Source: Spinellus fusiger
Taxonomy: Eukaryota > Mucoromycota > Mucoromycetes > Mucorales > Phycomycetaceae
Reading direction: 5' to 3'
NCBI GenBank assembly: GCA_025094145.1
Contig: JALLLS010000067.1
Coordinates: forward strand, 62,001 to 126,000
DNA length: 64,000 bases
The position numbers and the translations under genes are program-made. Positions 56,806 to 64,000 of this stretch are shown one piece after another (position 1 is the stretch's first letter; each line of letters starts with the position of its first letter). The notes under the pieces were generated by a model, which was not told where the DNA came from, searched no databases, and saw nothing but the letters and a program-made list of their open reading frames with translations.

Positions 56806-58188
56806 GCAAGTGTAGCGACAGATACATTAAAATAGATAAAGTGTTACAAATAAGGGTGGGTGCTAGACTGCCCCCCCATGGCAGATCAAGTGAAAGAGAA
56901 TGAACAGACTATACAGAGTCTACTGCTTACAATAGCACTGTGAAACTCCAGATAAAAAGAACTGCACTGACACACAACCGTCTCTGTACCATGGCTACAA
57001 ATTAACCTTTTCTGTAGGTTAGTAGATGTCTATGGCTTTAGAGAACAAACATTTTAGCATAAAGATAACACTTAGTGTGCCCAATAATGCTATGAGCAAT
57101 AGCAAGAGAAATAAATAAAGGTGCACTGAAAAGGCGAATGCTTAGGGACAGGAGAAGACAAGAGGAGAAAGTCTATCTCTCGTGGGTAGCACACGATCCC
57201 TTTACGGTGAACACACATGACGCTTGTGTCAGAAGGTGTACACGCATGGTGATCTTCTTATAAATAGGCTTTTATATGGAAACAACTTACTCAGTGGACG
57301 CTTAAGTATTAAAAGGAGTGTTTTTGTGTAACTCATGGTGGATCGTTACCATAGCAAAGTGACAGACATTTAACCATTGAGCCATGCTAGTTCAGGAACA
57401 AGAATCCAAAAGACAAAGGACACACCATATATAAAATATGCCCATTCCATCCTAGAGAACAATGTAGCATCTCATAGTACACCATGGCATTCTATGGTAT
57501 TTACCTTTTCTTGTTATGGATTCAATTCATGGCTACCTGTTCCATCATCCTTCTCAGATTTAATACCTACTATTGTCTTTTTCGCCCCTATAAAATGCAC
57601 CCAAAGAAAGGTTATATATCTATATTATGCAAGGGAGGTAATACAATAAACGATCTTTCGTTCTCTCCCTCTTCTCCCTGCAGAAAAAAGCAGAAAAATT
57701 CTTCTGAATGCCTGGAAAGTAAGCATCCTTACCATGTCTATTCCCTTGTTTTGAATCTTTCTCTCTCTTTCTTATTTTTTATTTCTTATTTGTACCTATT
57801 TCTTCATATCTTGAGCTATTTATCTCATTGTTTTATATGGCCAAAGCATCATTGCGGGGCTAATTAATAAAGGAGGAATGGACATTGGTGAAAATAGAGT
57901 GAGCGTATATACATAGAACATGAAGTATTTCTAGGTAAACAATACCAAATAACCCCAATCATTCTAAGATCAAGGGCTGCAGTGAACTTGTCTCTTTATT
58001 TTCTAACACCATAGTATCCAATTCTTTACATAGCCAAAAAGACAGAAAATATCTGTAGTACCTATTTTCAAACAACTCCCCTCTCCCCTTTCCATTGTAA
58101 ACCATTTATCTGCTTCTCCCTTTCTCCTTTGTCTTTCTTCTTCCCTTACTTCGAAGCGCCACATAAACATCAGCTGCAGACGGTCTTC
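56806..58188. other. Long 5' region of the WOPR gene
   Basis: About 1.4 kb between element C and the WOPR start. It contains several short upstream ATG frames and pyrimidine-rich tracts (57740-57800, 58060-58145). A long leader is common for genes of this family. The segment at about 57363-57400 weakly resembles a tRNA-like A box but has no clear partner box. Confidence 0.45.
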
Positions 58189-59905
58189 ATGACGATTGAA
58201 ACATTTCACGGGTTTATTGAGACTACTTCCGATACTCTGTTGGTCTTTGAAGCGTGTCGTCGAGGCATCTTCCCAATGATCAACAGACGCCTACAAGAAA
58301 GAGAGCGTGGTTCTGTAGGTTCCGGGACAGTATTTGTATTTGATGAGAAAGAGTCCGGTAAGGATTTTCTATTGATTCATTTATACTATTTCTCCCAGTC
58401 CATAGATATTCATCTCTATGCATTCATTTCTATTTCTATGCCTTCATCTAATGATTTATGAATCTATCCAGGAATTAAGCGATGGACAGATGGCATGGTC
58501 TGGAGTCCATCTCGTATTCTCGGTAATTTTCTTATTTACCGTGAATTGGATGGCAAAGAAGCTGCCAATGGCAAACGAACTTTATCAAAGGAATATCACT
58601 ACCAAGACGAAAGAGAAGGTTTACAGAGCGAACAAACAATGATGGAACGTAACCGAGAGCGTGCATTAGTGGGTTCATTGTCTAGTACTTATCGATTCAA
58701 ACGAGGTGGTTTAATTAAGAAGACTATGAGTGTCATGGTGCATGGGTCACTCCAGCATCTAGTCAGCTATTATTCCAAAGAAGATGTATTGAATCATAAG
58801 TTGGCCACTCCATCTTCTATTCCAGATCTTAAAGATCTTCGGATTTCACCTGATTTATTATTGCGCCAAAGCTTCCGAATTCCACCCACACTGGAGCAAA
58901 ACAACGACCCATTTGAAAAAGGATTGTCTTCACCCTCTATCCCAGCACCCCAAACCATCCCACAACGTAAGCTTCTTTGCCTCTATTTATTATGATTATT
59001 GTTACTGTAATCATTGTTATTACTATTATTACTATTATTACTATTATTATTAGTATTATTAGTATTATTATTAGTATTATTAGTATTACTATTACTATTA
59101 TCATCATTGTTATTATTATTATTATCATCATTGTTATTACTTCATTACTGTTATTACCTTATTGTCATTGTTACTACTATTATTACTATTATTGTATTTC
59201 GTACTCTAATGCTCACCGTTTTTGCCATTTTGCCATTTTTGTTATTTTTGTTATTTTGACCTTGCATTTATTTATTTGTTTGTTTGTTCAATAGAAACAC
59301 AGCAGCGCAGACGTGCTTCTGGTTCTATAGAAAGCATGGCATCTCAGAGAAAGTCAACCCGACACAGCATAGACGAACTTGCAACGAGTCACCCAGACCA
59401 AGGCTATTCACGCTTCTCTCCTGCCAAAATGTGTCTATCTTATGAAACATATCCTAGTTTTACGTCCGTCCCTCATTCTTTCTCAGACATTCCTTCCGCT
59501 GTGTCTATGCCTATTGATGTGGGGTACAATGAAACACCTTTGAAATCAAAGCCATTTGCTATCACAATGCCCTCTTCCTACCTTGTTTATCCAAACAAAG
59601 TGTGCTATTCAAAGGAAACAAATGAACCCGACCTGTGGAGAACACCCGTTGCTAAACCCACACCTCTTTTGCATCAGCTTCATACCATGAACCATATGAA
59701 CTCTATGAACACAATTTTCAACCTTCCGGATACCAATAACTATACATTCAAGTATGAAGAAGTCGATTCTATCAACCCAATGTCAGACACAACCCATAGA
59801 TCTACAATGGTCTTGCCCCATTTGATGCATCATACTGCAGTATCAACTCCAGATTTCACAAAAGACTATCCACCACAACGTATTCATGAATTGGATAATT
59901 GCTAA
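58189..59905 (+). CDS. WOPR-family transcription regulator (Gti1/Pac2/Wor1)
   Basis: Three exons: join(58189..58357,58472..58966,59295..59905), 424 aa, phases closed. The WOPRa half reads TFHGFIETTSDTLLVFEACR, then GIFPMINRRLQERER, SGTVFVFDE and, across intron 1, GIKRWTDGMVWSPSRILGNF, then LIYREL. The WOPRb half reads STYRFKRGGLIKKTMSV. These are the DNA-binding motifs of a fungus-only family controlling gluconate uptake and mating (Gti1/Pac2), white-opaque switching (Wor1) or virulence programmes. The C-terminal about 200 residues are Ser/Pro/Met/His-rich and look disordered, typical for activation regions. Intron 2 (328 nt) is unusually long for this window and holds a trinucleotide array. 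Confidence 0.92.
58986..59180. repeat. Imperfect ATT/ACT/TCA trinucleotide array in a WOPR intron
   Basis: About 190 bases of three-base units (ATT, ACT, AGT, ATC and GTT variants) fill intron 2 of the WOPR gene. Because the unit is three bases, long frames stay open on both strands; these are not genes. Confidence 0.85.
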
Positions 59906-60256
59906 ATGTGTCTTCTATAACTATTGCTAGTAGTGTTACTATTGTTGCTTTTGTTGTGTGTACTTTCTTTTTTGTTGTTCTTTTTTGTTGTTCTTTTTTG
60001 TTGTTCTTTTTATTCTCCTTTTTCTTTATTTTTCTTTATTTAGAATTTTTTTTCTTTATCTAATATATTAGCATGAAAACACCTTCATTGAATACTCATT
60101 GTGGACACCATTTAGTTTATAAAATAAGAAAGATGAAAGATGCGTATATGTATAGGTTGCGCCTTTGTTAGATGGAATTAAAGATTTAGTGGACTTTATT
60201 ATTAATAATTTAAAGTTTCTCACTTAGAATATTTCTTTTTTTTTAATAACAATACT
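59906..60256. other. Intergenic, convergent 3' regions with (TTGTTGTTCTTTT)n
   Basis: Lies between the stops of the WOPR gene (plus strand) and the alpha-galactosidase gene (minus strand). A 13-base unit TTTTTTGTTGTTC is repeated about three times at 59969-60009, then poly-T-rich sequence. No gene is seen. Confidence 0.6.
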
Positions 60257-62416
60257 TTAGATAATAATTCTGGAGAGATAGATTACAGCACTATTATAAT
60301 CAGATCGCTTGAACCCATCTATCTTTAGACCTCTGTTCATGGCATTTGCACCAGAAACAGTATACTCAGTACTGTTAAAAGGTGTATCCAGCCACATACG
60401 AACACGGTAAAGATGGGTATTCACCAATCCCTCCAGTCGAATAGGATTTAACGATTTTCCAAATGGGTCATGTTCCTGAAATACTAACACTACGACTTCT
60501 TCTTCCAAAGTAGTTTGTGTAATTGTTATTTGTCCAGGTCCAACCAACCAGTCCAGATCTCCCAATTGCAGGACATGACGCATGGATTTGTAAACAGAAA
60601 TCCACTGCTTGAATTCCTCGAGGAAGATAGAAGGATGACTCAGATCATGACCAATACCAAGCGTCCCCATAAAAGCGCAGTGAAATCGATAAGACAAAGG
60701 TATTTTGGAGTCAGTGACCCAGTAACCAAGCACACGTGGTGGCAGAACATGGGAAATACCATGCTGAATCACTAGTCGTGCATCTGTACGTGTGTTATCA
60801 CTTGGCCAGCATTGATAGGCCAAGGCCAAGGCACTCATGTCAGCACGACCTCCTCCACTAGTACATGTCTCAATCATAATTCCTGGAAAGTCATGGTAAA
60901 GACGTTCAAGAAGACGGTACCAGGTGTGTACATGGCGTACCCATATTTCTCGTGGATCTCTAAAGGTGGTTGTTCCTACTTCGCTGAGGGATCTGTTCAT
61001 ATCCCACTTGATATAGTCTATGCCTACTTCCTTTACAAGAGCATGGATTCTATCATAAAGATAGGCTTCTACCTCTAGTCGTGTTATGTCAAGTACCAGC
61101 TGATGACGCGCCTCACTTTTGGTTCGGTCTGGGTACTGATAGACCCATTCTGGATGGCTTCTGTAGAGATTCGAGTCCATGTTGACCTATGAAGGGCAGT
61201 GGGCAGCAGCCCCATCTATTAATTACACATCTTCTCCTGATCAAATTCCACCCATTACCATCTCTGGCTCTATCCACAGCCCAAACTTCATGCCAAGCCG
61301 ATGAATTTGATCAGCAAAAGGCTTCAATCCGTGGGGGAACTTGGAGGGATCAGCAAACCAATCCCCCAGCCCTGATCTGTCGCTGTTTCTCCCCAGAAAC
61401 CACCCATCGTCCAGAACAAACAACTCCACGCCAATGGCAGAGGCCTTGGCTGCCTGTAAGATCTGGAGGTCGAATGAAATATCAAATTGGGCCACTTCCC
61501 ATGCATTGAAAAGAACAGGATTCACTGTTTGTGTCTTTTGTAGGGTGCGTACATGTCTTGACAAACAACGCCGTGCTCCTTTCATGCCCAGTGCAGTATA
61601 GCCAGCAGCAAACACAGGACTTTTCCATGTTTCATTGGGCAAAACACTCCAGCCAAAGTCATGTTCATGCACTCCTTCAGAGATAGAGACTCTGTGGTCC
61701 CATGTGGTAGTGACCTGGATAGCCCAGCTTCCGCTCCACCCCAGAGTACCGAAATAGACTTCAGTGCCTTGCTCAATGGCAAAATAAGGGTAGGCCTGGC
61801 AGGACGGAAGGCCTCTCCTTGACTCCACCGTCAGAGTTCCACAAGTGAGTGGGGCCTTGTGCGCCTGTGTTTCGGCTGACCAACTTCCCGTCAACGTAGT
61901 CATGTAACGTGGTATCTGTGTAGGCTGTAGATGCCAGACAGCTGAGAATGCTTTTGAGAGGTGGATTGGGTATTTGGTTTTATTTTCCACAATGCAATAG
62001 CGCGATATTATATCATTGTCAATATCAACACTATAGACAAGTGTCACCCTCAATTCAGGGTAGCTTCTATCACAAAGGGTAAGGTGTAGGTAGTGGTCTA
62101 GGGTTGCAGTGGACCAAACCAGATCAAGCTCACGTGTCTGGGTGTGTCTTATTTCGGCTTTGAGTCCTATGGGTCCATAGCGAAGACCCCCATAGACAGG
62201 CATTTCTTCACAGGCACTGGTAAGAGCAGGGTCCTGTGAGCTGCGTGGAGTATCTAGACAGGCAGGTGGGACGTCTGTAAAGTACACCAGACGGCCTCCC
62301 CAGTGAAGGTTTAGTAAGAGACCAGTGTTAGTGGCACCAATAGCATAGGTACTGTTGTGGGAGACAAGAAACCATGTATTATTTGCGGGGTGTTGAGAAA
62401 TACCAAGAGGTAGCAT
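60257..62416 (-). CDS. Alpha-galactosidase, glycoside hydrolase family 36
   Basis: Two exons, complement(60257..61186,61259..62416), 695 aa, phase 0. The N-terminal beta-supersandwich domain contains LHWGGRLVYF and DIISRYCIVEN. The TIM barrel follows with WEVAQFDIS, ELFVLDDGWF, DPSKFPHGLKP, LGLWIEPEM-like and, after the intron, VNMDSNLYRSHPEW. The nucleophile Asp lies in IKWDMNR (about Asp448) and the acid/base in CWPSDNTRTDAR (about Asp516); CTSGGGRADM is the substrate loop. It hydrolyses alpha-1,6-galactosides such as melibiose and raffinose. No signal peptide is visible, so an intracellular enzyme is likely. Size and architecture are close to bacterial tetrameric GH36 enzymes. Confidence 0.93.
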
Positions 62417-62995
62417 AAGAGAAAGAAAAGAAAAGGGGGTTTTCTATAGTGTCTCGCGCTTGCCTTTGAAGCTAAGGATGTTTCACAATACATAACAATA
62501 CTTAGCATTGGGTAGTAACTATGATATTTGCACTTGTCTATTCTTGAGAAATCCTGGTGGTAGTCATGACAATAAAAAGAAGAAAAGAAGAAACCTCCCT
62601 GATATTGTGTGTTTTTGTTTGTGTTGATAGTCTATTCCTCTACTTGGAAAATCTGTTCATTCGTATCATAAACTAGTCTATAATAAATAGAGTAATTTAG
62701 ACCCTCTTTTAATAGATTAGTATGAACAGAGGCATCACAGGAAATATCAACCGATTTCTTAGTGTTTTAGTATGAATACACATTCTATTCAGTTTAAATA
62801 TACATAGGCAGATACATAATTTTACATGATAGTGTCAATATCTATCTACAAAATAAGAAACAATAATATAATAAAACAACATCAATACACAATAAAACAC
62901 ATACAAGAGAAAAGTATCCAAATGAATTCAATTCTATATCTATTTTCATTTATATTTATCTGTCTGTTCTGATTTGATTTATCTACCTCTTTACA
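62417..62995. other. Intergenic spacer between alpha-galactosidase start and SAC1 stop
   Basis: Two minus-strand genes flank this 579-bp AT-rich stretch. It holds the alpha-galactosidase promoter and the SAC1 3' region. No gene is seen. Confidence 0.5.
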
Positions 62996-64000
62996 TTAAG
63001 TCTTCTTTTTCATGCTTGACAGCTCATGTCCCTGTTCAGCCTCTTCTAATCCTTTACTATTCGTACGTAATGTAGGCCATTGAGTAGGCAAAGCTATCCT
63101 ATCTTCTGAGACCCAACGGAGAGAAACAAGTCGAGGCCAATTCACATACTCTCTTCCATGTTTCTGAACATACTCCCATGTTACAATGACAACAGTAAAA
63201 ACAAAAGACAGTATAAAGACATAGACAGTAGAGGACTCTACAGGCAAAATATCAGGAAACAGTAGGGCACAGAGAAACAGTAAAAGTGAAATGATAAGGA
63301 CATATGGCACCATACGAGTCTTCCATGCCACATGTGTGTTCCTTATAGGCATGCCATGTCGGTATTGACCAGTAAAGAGATCAATGCCATCCTGTCGTTC
63401 TCCATCAGCATAGTTGTTTTTGATATAACGTATGATGGAGTGCTTGAGATCAGAAAGAGCCCCCATGTAAGTACGTCTGCCTGTTCTGTTGTAAAAGAGT
63501 CAATCCAAAGCAGCTCTTTAGTATTCTACTTGCCTAGTGTAGTCTGTCTTGAGAGCACTTGTACCAGAGTAAGCAATACTAAGAATATCTGCATTATCAG
63601 CCCATACTATCATCATTATTAGTATCTGTAGAAATCAATAGTGAGTTACCATTATTAAAGATGGTCATAAAAGATTCATTATTTTCAACAATTTCTGTTG
63701 ACTGTAGAACATCGGATTCTCTTAGTTGAAGATTAAGTACCCATTTCGCCAATGTACTCTGAACAACATTGGTACGATCCAAGCAATCCATACAGTTGGT
63801 TCTTGCAACAGAGGTCTGTGTTTTTCTGAGAACAGGTGCTGAAGGATTGGAGTAGTCCACAAAACAGTACCTAGTCTTCTCATCAGCACCTAGTGATGGT
63901 GTATTTATTTATGATTACTTACTCTTGTTTCCTTAGTTCTGGCTCCAACATATCGATGAGCAATTGAACACGGTGCCATCGCATGTTACGACATTCATGA
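62996..64000 (-). CDS. SAC1: SAC1-type phosphoinositide phosphatase, 3' part (runs off the window)
   Basis: Visible exons: complement(62996..63485,63534..63606,63650..63870,63923..>64000); the 5' part lies beyond the window. The catalytic P-loop is complete: VARTNCMDCLDRTNVVQS contains C-x5-R-T. Downstream blocks WADNADILSIAYSG, ALKTDYTRTGRRT, KNNYADGERQDGIDLF follow the Sac1 order. Two C-terminal TM helices (YVLIISLLLFLCALLF and VYVFILSFVFTVVIV) anchor it in ER/Golgi membranes, and the tail ends MKKKT. Sac1 dephosphorylates PI4P and controls ER-Golgi lipid exchange. Intron 63486-63533 begins with GC (ACTAG|GCAAGT), a GC-AG intron. Confidence 0.92.

Noticed and set aside
57350..57410. tRNA-like or SINE-like segment (minus strand TGGCTCAATGG, then GGTAACGATCC)
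   Set aside because: The A-box match is good but the B box deviates from GGTTCGANTCC, and no cloverleaf could be drawn by eye.
58937..59294. Ile/Met/Leu-rich open frames around 59.0-59.2 kb on both strands
   Set aside because: They are translations of the ATT/ACT trinucleotide array in the second intron of the WOPR gene, not genes.

Overview
The window is nuclear DNA of a filamentous fungus, most likely an early-diverging one (Mucoromycota, probably Mucorales). The genes have many short introns of about 40-190 nt, and intergenic DNA is AT-rich. The gene set mixes fungal families (WOPR regulator, p24 proteins, Rtg2-like phosphatase, CipC-like protein) with genes that keep animal-like architecture (WRAP53, HID1, UBE3C, LAMTOR1, peroxisomal Lon). 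The transposon relics are Helitrons with a zinc knuckle plus PIF1 helicase, Tc1/mariner elements and a Fanzor remnant. The organism call is inference; no rRNA or other marker gene is present.

Layout. 0.3-7.5 kb is gene-dense: WRAP53/TCAB1, PRPP synthetase, the SNARE Bet1 and an F-box protein. 7.9-12.3 kb is a transposon island: a 3.3-kb TIR element holding Helitron debris, and a deleted mariner. 13-23 kb is gene-poor: a multi-TM protein, an Rtg2/PPX-like gene, a small secreted repeat protein with a relic paralogue, and a MITE. 23.4-31.4 kb carries acetyl-CoA acetyltransferase, peroxisomal Lon and a mitochondrial PPR protein. 32.2-44 kb is compact: p24, HID1, the INO80 subunit Ies2, the HECT ligase Hul5/UBE3C and CipC. 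44.1-47 kb is a second transposon island. 47.3-55.2 kb carries deoxyribose-phosphate aldolase, a membrane-anchored cysteine synthase, a Fanzor-bearing element, an importin-alpha-like ARM protein, a LAMTOR1-like protein and a LYR protein. 55.6-56.8 kb is a third copy of the Fanzor-type element. 58-64 kb carries a WOPR transcription factor, a GH36 alpha-galactosidase and the 3' part of SAC1.

How genes relate. Most are unrelated housekeeping genes. Several act in membrane traffic (Bet1, p24, HID1, SAC1), protein turnover (F-box, Hul5, Lon) or mitochondrial and peroxisomal function (PPR, LYR, cysteine synthase, Lon). Gene models were built by hand from splice sites and reading-frame continuity. 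Exon phases close for every gene except the PRPP synthetase, which is one base out of frame at its first splice junction.

The most notable find is a family of TA-flanked elements with CACACC termini: four copies, at 7.9, 44.6, 49.6 and 55.6 kb. One copy carries the C-terminal part of a Fanzor protein (eukaryotic relative of TnpB/Cas12), with its intron recognisable but its RuvC-III aspartate replaced. Three introns in unrelated genes use GC-AG instead of GT-AG splice sites.
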